Origin: Takakia lepidozioides
Taxonomy: Eukaryota > Streptophyta > Takakiopsida > Takakiales > Takakiaceae
Direction: 5' to 3'
DNA: 64,000 nucleotides
NCBI GenBank assembly: GCA_030704615.1
Contig: CM060733.1
Coordinates: 75,370,907-75,434,906 of the forward strand
In this document: in pieces, positions 43,306 through 54,635 of the stretch
Layout of the letters: each line of letters begins with the position of its first letter
Position numbering within the stretch: the first letter of the stretch is position 1
Translations under genes and position numbers: made by a program
The notes under the pieces: generated by a model
Database searches by the model: none
What the model saw: the letters and a program-made list of their open reading frames with translations, nothing else
What the model was told of the DNA's origin: nothing

Positions 43306-44745
43306 AGTTGTCCCTCTTCAACTTTTCCTTCTTCTTGCTCTTCCTCCTGAGCTCTTGCTCTTCTTCCTCATCTGACTCATCTTCAGAGTCCTCATCATCC
43401 CTTTTATCTCTCCTGAGCATTCCCAATTGCTCAATTCTATTGGATGTTTTGAATGCCTCCTCCACTGTATTATGAGGTAGCATATCCACTTTCTTTTGTA
43501 ATTCAGGTCTTAGTCCACTCACAAACCAAGTCTTCTGTAATCTTGGTGCTGGTACCGCAGCCACCTTTTTCATCACTAACTCCATTTTCTCCATATATTC
43601 TTCAACAGTTTCATGCTTCTTTTGCCTCAACTGCTGTAAATTCCCATACACTTCATCCTTAGTTTTGCTTGTCCTGAACCTGTTTCGGAATGCTGTACTA
43701 AGGCCATTCCAGGTTAAGAAATGATTATTAGGAAACCTTGCATACCATTCACTTGCTTTCTTGATAAGTGAACAATGAAAGAGTCTCATTTTGGCATCAT
43801 CGCCAATCTCATTGTTCACAATACACATGTGCTCAAATTGGCTGAAGTGTACATCAAGATCCTCTTTTCCTGCATATATTGGAAAATGTGGTTTTGCCCG
43901 TGTTGGAGGTACCGCCATCTGTGGCCCTACACCCTGCCCTTTGACAGGTACTGGTCCTCCTGTAGGTGTTGGTCCTTGATGACCTGCTATTGTAGTGGTG
44001 GAACTCCCACCAGGTGTTGGCCCCTGAGCACTCCCTGCTACTGGCCCCCCTGTACTTGCAGTACCCCCAGCTCAATTGCACTACTTCCCACACTCCCTGT
44101 CCCCCCAGAGCCAGATCCAAGCTGCCCGCCTGATCCCCCTGAGCCGACACCTATGTTGGCCTGTGATCCAAGTGCTCCACTTGATCCAGGTCCAACAGGT
44201 TGGGATGTCCTGGTTGTAGTCTCAACTTCAACTGTTGGGTCTACTTCTTCATACTCTTCATCTTCCAAATTCTTCTCTCTGTTTTCATCTTCCAAGTTCT
44301 TCTCTTGGATTTCTTCTTCTTCACTCATATAACTCAACTACAGTGGTGTTGGAGAGTCTGAACTCTCCGTTGGCTCCACCACATCTTCCTCTCCTTCTTT
44401 GTCTTGTGTTTCAGAAACTGGAGTTCCTGCTCTTGGTGTTCCATGCCAACTCTGATCAAAGATTTTTGTCAATAACCCAGGATGTACCTCAGATGTTTCC
44501 TCTCGTGGCTGATTTTCTTCCTGTACCAAATCCCTTAATCTTTCTTGTAAATAATAAGAAAGAATGGTATCCAACTCTGGTTCTTCCGGTATGGGTGATG
44601 TACTCTCTGGCCTTAATGGTGTGAGAGGTCCAGATGATTCCCCTATGTCTATTCCTCTCTCCCAGAGATATGGATAATTGGCTTTCAAATAACTTTTTCT
44701 TTTCGCTGAATATCTGTGGAGTCTAGCTTCCCTTTCATCACTCAT
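43247..44745 (-). pseudogene. gag: gag (element E)
   Basis: The start MSDEREARLHRYSAKRKSY is at 44745. An in-frame TAG near 44338 replaces the CAG of element B. 44337-44038 is the acidic and Gly/Ser-rich part. A frame change near 44040-43920 leads to the gag core (43918-43247: 'FEHMCIVNNEIGDDAKMRLF', 'KTWFVSGLRPELQKK' and 'EDSEDESDEEEEQE'). Only two breaks separate it from an open gag. Confidence 0.85.
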
Positions 44746-44765
44746 GTCCCATGTCTTTCATATCT

Positions 44766-45461
44766 TTAATGAGGCAATAACCAAAACTCTGTTCTGTAGT
44801 ATCTCTCGTATATGCCTGGATTTCTTTCAAGCTTTAATGCACCCTTGGCTATACTAGAAGGCTCCATTACCATATAACCATATGGCAAGCACGTCTGAAA
44901 AGCCGTTCTTGGTGTAAGTTTGATCCACAAGATATCCTTCGGAATCCAATTTTTTACCAGTTCAAGTTCTTCATGCATATGAGTGTAAACATTCACCTTC
45001 CGTTCCTCCCAGCTTTCAAACTCCACTTGTTTAGTGTATAGCAATGCTATCACATAAACCAATGTTGGTAACCAACTTGCTCTCCCTCTACAGGCCACTT
45101 GATAAATCTTTATCACTCCTTTCTCCAGACCCCACTCAGGATCAGCATCATGCACTCTCTTATGAATGTTTTCCTTGCAACCGTCTGTCAATTCCAAGAA
45201 CCTCTGAAAGAATTGTTTGGACAATCTTTCTTTATCAGTTTCACAGGGAATTTGATTCACATCAAATTCCTTGATAATCCATCCACCATGATCCCACCAG
45301 ATGCTTGTCACATCTGGTTGTTCTTGACTCAGTTCCCCAGTATGGTCGCCAAATGTCGAACGGCTTTTACTCACCCATCCCTTAGCTATCCGAGGTGGAA
45401 ACTCCAAGATAGAAGAGTTGGAAATCTCTAAGTACTCAGCCCGCTCAGAACAATCAGTCAT
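44766..45461 (-). CDS. pre-gag ORF1 of element E, intact, starts in the LTR
   Basis: A 231-codon open frame. The first 36 codons (MTDCSERAEYLEISNSSILE...) are LTR sequence, since the LTR ends at 45354. The PBS is read as FGDHTGE, and the protein continues 'QPDVTSIWWDHGGWIIKEFD', 'FFQRFLELTDGCKENIHKRV', 'WGLEKGVIKIYQVACRGRAS' and ends 'REFWLLPH'. It stops 20 bp before the gag ATG. There is no known domain, signal peptide or membrane helix. Related but broken frames are in A and B. An ORF before gag is a known feature of Ogre-like elements; whether this protein is related to theirs is unknown. Confidence 0.75.
   Translation of the reverse strand: MTDCSERAEYLEISNSSILEFPPRIAKGWVSKSRSTFGDHTGELSQEQPDVTSIWWDHGGWIIKEFDVNQIPCETDKERLSKQFFQRFLELTDGCKENIHKRVHDADPEWGLEKGVIKIYQVACRGRASWLPTLVYVIALLYTKQVEFESWEERKVNVYTHMHEELELVKNWIPKDILWIKLTPRTAFQTCLPYGYMVMEPSSIAKGALKLERNPGIYERYYRTEFWLLPH
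45335..45353 (-). promoter_or_regulatory. primer-binding site of element E
   Basis: TTTGGCGACCATACTGGGG on the minus strand, directly after the LTR, as in A and B. Confidence 0.75.
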
Positions 45462-46336
45462 GACCTACAACTAGTGTATCGTGGGGGTGCTTCCTATTTG
45501 TATTCCTTCTCGCATTCATGTTAGCAATTTACCTTATCGTCTATGATTAAGTATCAGATTGCTTCTGCAATCTACCATGTTCCAACTACTCAAGCATTCA
45601 TTCCACAGCTTCACTCATATCTCTCTACACGGTGTGAATATGAATAGGAATCATATTAATATCTATCATGTATCAGGCCGAAGCCATGGTGTCTCTAATC
45701 TGCTCTACAGTGCATCTCTACAGCTTGCATGAATCAAGCATCATCTTGTGGTATCTCCTCCTCTGTGTAATCTCCATCTCTGTGCTCCAAGATCGTGCTT
45801 TCCGCCTGATCTCCCCAAGTGATGTCCCAGAAGAGCTCTCAGAAGTGGCCCCCTCCATGTCACTACTCTGCCTATTCTACCTGCAAGCTGTTCTAACCGC
45901 CTAACTAATTAACTGTCATCCAAGACAGAATGCACGTTCCCTCTACAGATGTCATTCCCACACAGTCGTTCCCTGCCAATGATAACCGTTCCCTGTGAAC
46001 ACTGTGACGGGCTGTGCCAAGCTGTGTCGGGCTGTGACTGTGCCGAGTTGTGACTGGCCGTGTCAGACTGTGACTGACTGTGTCGGACTGTGTCGGGCTG
46101 TGATAGGCTGTGACTGACTGTGTTAGGATGTGTCAGGCTGTGACAGGCTTTGTCAAGCTGTGTCTAACTGTGTAAGGCTGTGACTGACTGTGTAAGCCTG
46201 TCTACCATCCCTAAGGCCTGTGTCTGTCACCCCTAAGATCTGTATTGGTCTGAGTCTACCACCATAGGTCTGTGCAAAATTAAGGGTACCCCACAGAACC
46301 CGTAAAACTGTCCAAGTCCTAGACAGCCCTCTAACA
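45354..46336 (-). repeat. 5' LTR of element E
   Basis: Minus strand TGTTAGAGGGCTG...CGTTCGACA, 983 bp, with a CACAGCC-type array at about 46000-46200. Confidence 0.88.
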
Positions 46337-47165
46337 CGGGGAACTCACACTCTCACGCGCCTTGGTGGGTGTTCTGTTCAGACCCCCCTCCGCAGCCTGG
46401 GATGGTTTTCTCGTCGGGGATTGCAAGTGCTTGGCTTTCTTCTTCTTCTTTGCGTGGGCAGGCCCTCCTACATGTGCATCAGCTTCCTGGATTGGTGGAT
46501 CTGCTGTCCTCATGCGATGCCCTGCACCTGCCATGCCGGCTGCACCAACCTCCCGAATGCCTATTTGGGTGTACTCCCGCTCTAGGGCCTCCCGTCCACC
46601 AGCAAAATGAGCTAGTTCCTGTGTGCCCTCCCGCCCCCGCTTTGGCGACCCGAAAATGTGAAGCACGTGGTCCGCAGACTGCTGCCGATGACTGTCAGAC
46701 TGCGGTCGATGAGTAGCCGCTTTTGGAGTGAGTGCTCGAGGAGTTGGAGCTGTCGACGATACCACCACCGTGTCGAGTGGCATCGAACAACCATGAAAGC
46801 AAAACCAAGTGAAGGCTTAAAAACACATGCAAAAGCACATGCAGAAGGATGCCAAAACAAACAAAACAAAGCCAATCAGACGACCGCACATGCTACATAG
46901 AGAGAAGGAAGCAGGGGCTCGCCTGAGAGTGCTCGGCTTCAGTTGGCACGGGCTGTGATCAAGACAAGGGGATCTCCTGCTGGAGCTTCAGTTTGGCCAT
47001 GCGAGACATTGGACGCGTCCCGTAGTACAAAGGTTTGAGTTTGCGCCGCGGTCTGGATGTGGGGTTTCTCTTAGGAGAGCCAGGACCTGCTCCACGCGGC
47101 ATAAGTCCGAGTAACAAAAAAACCTCCTCAGAATGCGTGCGTACAGGCCTCGAGCGGAACTTCAT
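46337..47165 (-). pseudogene. second copy of the 5' end of gene X
   Basis: Homologous to 33353-34180. The first exon is at 47165-46930 (MKFRSRPVRTHSEEVFLLLG upstream of 'MPRGAGPGSPKRNPTSRPRR'), again with a GC-type donor. The Lys/Ala-rich exon (46783-46331) opens 'MPLDTVVVSSTAPTPRALTP' and stays open to the edge. It is cut at 46337 by the LTR of element E, so the ParB-like and methyltransferase-like parts are absent. The exon 1 to exon 2 acceptor is not clear. Confidence 0.6.
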
Positions 47166-47349
47166 CCACCCATCACGTCAGGGGTTCCATGTGTATCCGA
47201 GAAGGCAGCGCGGAATCCGTGCGGAACATCTTGTTCAAAACCAATGGCTGCGGACAATGAATGATGGCCGACACCCTTCAATGTCATAGGTATGGAGCTC
47301 GTCCCCCACCGCCACCTATCCCAACTTCCACCCGAGACTTCATCGACAA

Positions 47350-48620
47350 CCCGCTGGATGGAAAAACGACATCGAATTTCCATCCAACGGATGAAGTCCG
47401 AGCGCCAACTGGCACTCCCTCCCTCCGAGTTGTCCTCATCGAATCCCTTGGATGGAAAAATGGCGCCGAATTTCCATCTGGCAGATGAAGTCAGAGCGCC
47501 ACCTGGCCCTCGCTCCGCCCAAGATGGTACCATCCAGAAGCCGCGGGATGGAAATACGGTGCCGAATTTCCATCCAGCGGATGAAGTCAAAGCGCCAACT
47601 GACACTCCCTCCCCCCGAGACGTCCTCATCCAGAATCCGCTGGATGGAAAAATGGCGCCAAATTTCCATCCAACGGATGAAGTACGAGCGCCACCTGGCC
47701 CACGCTCCGCCCGAGACGGCATCATCCACAAGCCCCTGGATGGAAAAACGGCGCCGAATTTCCATCCGGCGGATGAAGTCGGAGCACCACCTGGCCCTCG
47801 CTCCGCCCGAGACGGCATCATCCAGAAGTTGCGGGATAGAAATACGGCGCCGAATTTCCATCCAGCAGATGAAGTCAGAGTGCTGGCACTCCCTCCCCCC
47901 GAGACGTCCTCCATCGTCATTTCTTTGGCTTTACCGCTCAGCTCCTTCCACCATCTTGAGAGTCATCTTACCCTGCATGATATAGCTACTACTAAATTTG
48001 GCGAGACCTGTGTCAGCCGCATCCACGAGTTGAGGACTTCTGATGGTGAAAAATCTCCCAAAGCAAACTGCCTCATCCAGAATCCGCTGGATGGAAAAAC
48101 GGCGCCGAATTTCCATCTAGCGGATGAAGTATGAACGCCACCTGGCCCTCGCTCCGCCCGAGATAGCATCATCCAAAAGCCGCGGGATTGAAATACGGCG
48201 CCGAATTTCCATCCAGCGGATGAAGTCGGAGCGCCAGCTGGCACTCCCTCCCCCCGATACGTCCTCATCCAGAATCCGCTGGATGGAAAAATGGCACCGA
48301 ATTTCCATCCAGCGGATGAAGTACAAGCGCTTGCCCCTCGCTCCACCCGAGATGGCATCATCCAGAAGCCGCGGGATGGAAAAACGACGCCGAATTTCCA
48401 TCCGGCGGATGAAGTTGGAGCGCCACCTGGCCCTCGCTCTGACCGAGATGGCATCATCCAATAGCCACGGGATGGAAATACGGCGCCGGATTTCCATCCA
48501 GCGGATGAAGTTGAAGCGCCACCTTGCCCTCGCTCCGCCCGAGACGGTATCATCCAGAAGCCACGGGATGGAAATACGGCGTTGAATTTCCATCTAGCGG
48601 ATGAAGTATGAGCACCACCT
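47350..48620. repeat. GGCGCC palindrome array 4, about 95 bp period
   Basis: Twelve units start near 47353, 47449, 47546, 47640, 47738, 47835, 48090, 48185, 48280, 48374, 48471 and 48567, spaced 94-98 bp. Each unit has 'ggatggaaa(a/t)a(t/c)ggcgccg', then 'aatttccatccagcgg', 'atgaagt(c)ggagcgcc', 'acctggccctcgctccgc' and 'ccgagacggcatcatcca'. A foreign segment interrupts the array at 47920-48065. Open frames of up to 280 codons here are repeat artefacts. Confidence 0.9.
47920..48065. other. non-repeat insert in array 4
   Basis: About 145 bp between two array units with no palindrome. On the minus strand it reads 'FFTIRSPQLVDAADTGLAKF' and 'MQGKMTLKMVEGAER', so it may be a captured exon. The source is not recognised. 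Confidence 0.5.
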
Positions 48621-48639
48621 GGCCCTCGCTCCGCCCCAT

Positions 48640-48850
48640 CCGGGGGATATTCTCTGTCGGCCAGGTGTCGGCCTCTTCCCCCGAGACGACTTCATCCGAC
48701 CGGCCTCGGATGGAAATTTGGCGCCATTTTACCATGGGGGATGTTCTCTGTCGGCCAGGTGTCGGCCTCTCCCCCCGAGACGACTTCATCCGACCGGCCT
48801 CGGATGGAAATTCGGCGCCGTTTTTCCATCCGGGGGATGTTCTCTGGCAG
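48640..48850. repeat. GGCGCC palindrome array 5, same type as array 3
   Basis: Two to three units closely matching the 96 bp unit at 35057-35352 ('gttctctgtcggccaggtgt', 'cccgagacgacttcatccg'), in the same order relative to gene X 5' sequence and array 4. Confidence 0.88.
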
Positions 48851-48955
48851 GCACGTGGGGCCGCCCCGGGGAGACCCTGCCGGGACCGCCTCCCCAAGAT
48901 TGAGTGTTGGTGCAGTTGGTGTTGGGCACGACTACCGGTTGGGAGGACCACACTG

Positions 48956-50439
48956 ATGATGTGGCGACCCCATGTTGTGCAAAAACATTACGCCAAGTAC
49001 GAGATTGCTGATGCAACAAAGGTAAGTCGTCCATATATCTTCTCACGTACTCCTCAATTAAAAGTACTATATCTAATGAAACCTCGCGTTTGTGAATTGA
49101 GTATTGATGCATTTCATATCATGCATCTTGCAGCCCCGTCTTGATGTCCAAGCTCGCAATTTTTTTGCTGAAGAGGCATACCGATGCGGGTTTCTTCCTT
49201 CTTACGAGCCCCACCCCGTTCCGGATGTGAACATTTTTTTCTCGCAACATGACGTAGATGTAGTTTGTGAGGTAGCGGGGTACGATGTGTGTTTTTCTAT
49301 TTTTGGGCACCGGGCTAGGCGCTTGTCACCTACACACACACATTTGTCATCCTCGACATCGGCACCCCCATCATCTGCATCGTCCGTTCCTCCTATTGTA
49401 GATGGTCTTTACTCATCACCATTGCCATCCGAGGTCCCTCATACCGACCGGCTACGTGTCCCTTCCCCTCCATTGCCAAGACCACAGCCGCCACTGAGTC
49501 CGAGTTCGACATCCTCGACATTGGCACCCCCATCATCACCATCATCCGCATCGTCCGTTCCTCCTATTGTACATGTTCTTTCCTCATCACCATCATCATC
49601 CCGGCCATCTCGGCCAGTACTACCTCCACGCGAGATCCCTCATACCAACCTACATTTCCCTTCCCCTCCATTGCCGAGACCACAACCGCCACCGAGTCCG
49701 TATCCGGGTCCTCCGGAAGAACCCGGATGGATCCCACCACCTTTGGGGACTGTGTATCACTGGGACCGATGGATCACTAGGTTCCCACTCCGGGAGAAGG
49801 GCCCCCGAAGTGATGGACGGGCGCCGCCCCCTAGGAGAGGTGGACCGAAGTTGTTTCGCACGGTTGGTCCGCGCCTTCGCCGGCCTGATGACGGCATCAT
49901 ACATCATCGTGGTGCTAGGGAGCTATTCACGATGGGAGTCCAACCCCATTTCTACCAATGTCTTATGCCTTGTCCAGTTCCGATTCCCGAGGGTGAGCCC
50001 TTTCTTTTTTGGGGTCGCATGTATTGCGTGATGGAGGCAATGGACCCTAGTATGGGTCGCAGACTATTTTTTATGGTATTTTGAATTATATAGTGTCTCC
50101 TTCATGTGGTGAAGCAATGTATGTATTCCCCTCGTGTGTATAATGTGTACTTTGGGTTTTATCTTGTATGATAATGAACAACGCCATGTATGGAAACTGA
50201 TAATGACATGGTTATTTTTGACATCTTAGGATGCCGGCCACAACCCCACGATGTTAATTCATGAAGTTCATGATCTTGTCATGAACCGGGATTTTGTTCC
50301 TTCGGAGGGGGGTGCGTATAAAAGGGACCCGACCCCGTCTGAAATGGCGGTCTCCGATGATGAGGACAACAATCCTGGCGTGCCTCCTTTGCGGCGCATC
50401 TGGTGGACATCCTCACTGCCACAACGGAGGACATTGTGA
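48956..50439 (+). CDS. multi-exon gene of unknown function, 5' exons
   Basis: Exon 1 is 48956-49021 (MMWRPHVVQKHYAKYEIADA..., donor AAG|GTAAGT). Exon 2 is 49134-50074 after the acceptor 'catcttgcag', and a phase-0 donor ATG|GTATTT is possible at 50075. Exon 3 starts at 50230 after 'catcttag' (GHNPTMLIHEVHDLVMNRDF). All three join in phase 0. Exon 2 opens with a compact part ('EEAYRCGFLPSYEPHPVPDV', 'HDVDVVCEVAGYDVCFS'). A Pro/Ser-rich linker of about 130 residues with two near-repeats follows, then a C-terminal part with 'PPLGTVYHWDRWITRFPLRE'. The family is not recognised. Exon 3 is also present at 21245. The gene probably continues into the SWIM-containing frames. Confidence 0.5.
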
Positions 50440-51723
50440 GGTCAATTATGCAGCAATGCAGGTACAACAAGTTCTTGAAAGGAAAACAGTGGGGCTTGGG
50501 GCCGGACAGGCAGGAAATGCTGATGCGAACTGCCTCCAGATCGAAGAATCCTCGGAAGTGGGCGGCAGCCTTGCGAGAGGGCCTTCGGGACACGCCATTG
50601 CTTCGAAGAGGCCAACACTTGGAAGGAGATGTTCACACCCGTCCAGTGAGACGAAGACTTGACAAGGCATCTGGCGGAGAAGATGATTCATGGCGAGCTG
50701 ACAAGAATATTCGCACGCTCCCTCGTGGTCCCGTGATGTTGCCCGAGGAGGTCTCGTCGAGCACCGCAAGTCCTGCACGTTCAAGATCGTCATCTCCTTT
50801 GAGCACAAGGCATGTGGCCGAGGAACATAACGAGCCATCTGTAGTAATGCAGTACAACATACCCATTGTGGAGACAAGAGTGTCGGAATCACAGTGGAGA
50901 ATTGCAAGGACATTGCCGGCATTTCGAGGGAAGTGCCATCCGGGTGGATATGAGAGCACGCTGTGGTGAGATGATTCGGAGGAACCCACACGGTGCTGTA
51001 CCTGCACCTTGTTTCAGCGGCAGATTTTTGACTCCCACATTTTCTCACGCCACAATGCAGACGTTTTGGTTCTGTAGGCACGACATAATGACCTGTGTAT
51101 CTGGCAAGCCCAAGTACGGGATTCAGGGAATGCAGGAGCCTCCGGGCGTCTGGCCTGTTGCACCGGGTTGCAACCTCTCTCAGAATGAGGTGGATGTTCT
51201 TTCTGCAGCAGGATTTTGAATGTTGCAACGCACAGACGTCCCGGCCCATGCATTTCCAATTCCTCAGACCCAGCCATTGCAGACTGCTCGGTCCAATAGA
51301 GACGGATTGGACAATTCTGCACATCCCATAATGCGATTTGGAAGAGTGAAGAGACGACACCCTCCCAACAAGTTGAATGAGACTCGGATTGCCAATGCTC
51401 TTGGGATGGCTTGCACTATTCAGAGTTCCGTGGACGTACCCCCACCCGACCTTGGGCGTGTTTATCGGATGACAACGGCCGGCTCAGCTGGACGCGACGA
51501 CGTATACACAATTATGATTGGAGTGGAGCCGACTTGCAATTGTACGGACTTCTCGTTGATGGAAGCAAAGAAAGGGTCAAAGTATTATCCGTGCAAGCAT
51601 CTGTATTACATTTATCTCAAGAGGTTGAGGATCAACTTGACTATTGATGACTTTATTCATGCACCAGCGTTGAGCGTGAACGAGCTGCACAAACTCCTCC
51701 GCCGAGATTCCAGAAATCATTGA
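50403..51723 (+). pseudogene. SWIM-type zinc-finger gene, 3' part
   Basis: 50403-50969 has 'DILTATTEDIVRSIMQQCRY' and a Ser/Arg-rich region. 50866-51723 is one frame with a single TGA at 51217-51219. Its end has 'DDVYTIMIGVEPTCNCTDFS', then 'KKGSKYYPCKHLYYIYLKRL', a C-x-C-x(n)-C-x-H arrangement typical of SWIM fingers. SWIM fingers are found near the C-terminus of Mutator-like transposases and FAR1-type proteins. No DDE core is recognisable upstream, so the transposase assignment is only suggestive. It stops at 51721-51723 ahead of another palindrome block. Confidence 0.55.
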
Positions 51724-51919
51724 TGGGGCAAAAGGAATCCACCATATGGATATTTGCAATTGCATTTTGATGCATTAGACTTTGTTTTGCAGTGTAATGA
51801 AATGCACCCGAAAACTCCTGGAATGAGACAGACAATATTAAAGTAATATCTTTTAAACACTATGGACTGCTGGATATCCGTTGACGTCCATTGAGTTCCA
51901 ACAGTAGTAGTTGTGGGGG

Positions 51920-52260
51920 CCATTTCTGGAAAAATGGCGCCGAATTTCCCTATTTTGGGCCAAAAACTGGCTAAGTCCCAACATGAACGATGTCTGGAAA
52001 AATGGCGCCGAATTTACAGTTACATGGCCTAGAACTGCCCAACATCTGTGCAATCCCCGGCACCATGTACCGAAATTCGGCACCACATTTCCAAATTTTG
52101 GGCTTACACTTCAACCATGTTGGGACCTATAGCCGCGAAATTTGTCACCATTTTTCGCCGGAGACACCTATTATCGCGAAATACGTCGCAGATTTCTCCA
52201 GTTGCGGAACCTATTACCGCAAAATTCGGCGCCATTTTTGCAGATGCCACTCGGAATTCG
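51920..52260. repeat. diverged GGCGCC palindromes, block 6
   Basis: Six degenerate units lie at about 51927, 51993, 52070, 52135, 52175 and 52225. The first two keep AAAAATGGCGCCGAATTT. 'ctggctaagtccca' between them matches the spacer of array 1. Confidence 0.75.
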
Positions 52261-53414
52261 CATGAGCGGAAGACGAAATATCATGAGCACGGCTCTCAAA
52301 ACTACAATTTCTACTTCAAACAATGAATATTATATTGGTTTTTTTTTCCCCGACACATTACATTAAAATAATGTTTTTAATGTTTTTTATTTCCAGAATT
52401 TGTACTTCTGCTCATGAAAACCGATTGTCTTACTACTCCGCTCATGCCGCTCATGCTCATGAAATAGCTAACCTCATAAGTATGGTAAGCCAGAATCTTG
52501 AAGTAATTCCCAGATTGATTCATTGATGATGGGTTGAAAGTGTGTGCTGGCATATTTTCATTGACGAGAGATCTCCCGTCCTTCCTTTGACGGGAGACCT
52601 CCCGTCATCCCTTTCACTATCCTTATTTGAGTCTTACGATAGATGTCCGGCGAGGTGCACTACCCAAATGATTAGCCAGATTCATTCTGAGTGCATGCGC
52701 ATTCCTACAATGTGATACACAAGACTTTAGGTAAAAAAATGGCGATGTTATCTAAGATCTTGTGGATCAATTTGTGGGCATGGCCATGCAAAGTCTCTGA
52801 TAATGAGTCCTCTGTTATTGCTTCAAATGATGGGTTTAATGTGTGAGATGGAATGTATGTACGTACATATGTGAGATGGAATATTTTACAAGGATGTTGT
52901 TCCGAATTATATTGATTTTTTGTTTACGTCCTAAGACGGGAGACCTCCGTCCTCCATTGCCAATTCCCAAGTGATTAGTAGCAGGCACGACACACTACAG
53001 ATACCCAAGTGATTAGTAACATTCATGACAAGACATTTCGGGGTGCACCCAAATAGTTACAGAGGGTCACACAAGTCTTTATATTACACAATGACAATGT
53101 AGTCTAAAATCTTGTGTGGCCTTCATGAATTTCTGGCCATGCACAAGCCTGAAATGTGTTTGCTCTGTCAATGCATAAAATTATGATGGGTTGAAAGTGT
53201 GAGATGGCGGAAGTTCTGATTTATTCTTATTAGATTACATCGTACGACGGGAGCTTTCCCGTCGTCCTTCGACGGGAGGCCTCCCGTCCTCCTTTGACCA
53301 TTCCCATATGTGTGTTGGGACTATCCAGTTACTAAATGGTACTAACCGGTTTATTTTTTATCCCTCAGGAATCAAACTGTAGGGTGTTGGAAATAACGCA
53401 CCCCGGTTGGTCGT

Positions 53415-53890
53415 ATGGTCTTAGCAAGAGCCTCTGCTGAGAAATCCTTCGACATTATCAGACTGCTGCGTACAAAGGTTTCCGCCGAAGAGGCGCAATC
53501 CTCCTCGGAGTCTGAGGGCAGGGGCGAGGGATCTGCTGGGGGTGAGGATATTGTGGAGTCTTCACCAGTTATACACGCTCGTTCTGAAAGAAATCAAGGT
53601 CGCCAGGAGAGGGCAATTGTTGACGGCTATTGTACCCCTTTGACCGTTGGATTGTCTCCGGAGGATGTTGCATCAGATGTTGTGGAGGTTTCTACTCTTA
53701 AATACTCTCCATCAAGGGTGGGCATGGGAGGTCTCCCGTCCTCTTCGTTTGGGAATACCTCAGCATCAGGGCAGTTGAATGTTAATGAGGATCGGGTTGA
53801 GGACTCTGGAGAGAATGATATCACCGCTGCTGCAGAGGCACTAGCAAGAAATCCTCCGGAGGCTTTTGAGAGAACCCCAGTCAGAGAGAA
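53415..53890 (+). CDS. unrecognised Ser/Glu-rich exon
   Basis: Opens MVLARASAEKSFDIIRLLRT, then an acidic low-complexity part ('SESEGRGEGSAGGEDIVESS') and 'EALARNPPEAFERTPVREK' before a possible donor AAG|GTTTGT near 53891. Possible downstream exons follow 'ttgtag' at about 53992 and 'tttcag' at about 54110. The latter is basic (KKRRMKQSPKKYPERI). The composition suggests a disordered nuclear protein. One GACGGGAG palindrome is inside the exon and is translated. The function is unknown. Confidence 0.4.
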
Positions 53891-54635
53891 AGGTTTGTAC
53901 CTATTGATCACCTTGCTCTACTTCCAATTGAATTTAGGCTTCTTTTGTTCTCTATCTTCGATCCTCATGAATTTGTTTCAAATCAATTGTAGGAGCGCGT
54001 GGCGCGGCGTCGAATAATCTTGCGGAGGTGTACTCTGTCATTACACTTTCTCACTTTACACCGATTGACATCGTCTTGCTGCCCCTAACAAGACGTCGTT
54101 CTGTTTCAGCGGCGAAGAAGAGACGCATGAAGCAGAGCCCGAAGAAGTATCCGGAGAGAATCACTTGACAGACACATCAATGAGGTAGCAATGGAAAATT
54201 CCACCGAGGTGTGTGCTACAATTCCATTTACTCATTCCAATTTGTGTTTGCACCTGGAAGTCATTTGTATTCCATTCTTGATTTCATTCAGTTGAGAACT
54301 AACTAATCGTCCTTGTCTGTCAGTAGAGAGAAGGTGGAAGACAAAACCAAAGATCATTCAGGGATGTGGTCGCCGCCGAAATTGACAATGAGGTATTTGG
54401 ACGGGAGACCTCCCGTCCCTTCCCTCCCACTTAGAACATTTTGACTTATATCCCGAAGCACAGACTTGGTTTTGTTTAAGGTGCCAGAAATTCTATATTC
54501 ATCTCCTACTTTACTACACATCAATAATATAGCTACCGATAGTCACATCCAAAGCTAACCATCGAATCTTGACAGATGGGTCATGACCATTTTCGAGCGA
54601 GCGCGGCAGCAAATCTCTTGCGCCGGAAGACATGA

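Larger units (their letters stand above)
35352..46336 (-). mobile_element. Ty3/gypsy element E, 3'-truncated, split by an insertion
   Basis: Minus-strand family member with a 5' LTR (45354-46336), PBS, intact ORF1, gag, protease, RT, RNase H and integrase up to 35352. There it ends inside palindrome array 3. The 3' tail and 3' LTR are missing. The RT is interrupted twice: by about 155 bp at 37253-37405 and by 3553 bp at 37567-41119. It is better preserved than element B and is useful for reading the family's proteins. Confidence 0.88.

Noticed and set aside
47162-48593. Long open frames (up to 280 codons) on both strands through the 47-48.6 kb array
   Set aside because: The predicted proteins simply translate the palindromic unit in all frames; similar overlapping frames exist on the opposite strand.
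51217-51219. In-frame TGA upstream of the SWIM region read as selenocysteine or readthrough
   Set aside because: The neighbouring frames already show decay and no supporting element was seen; a nonsense mutation is more likely.
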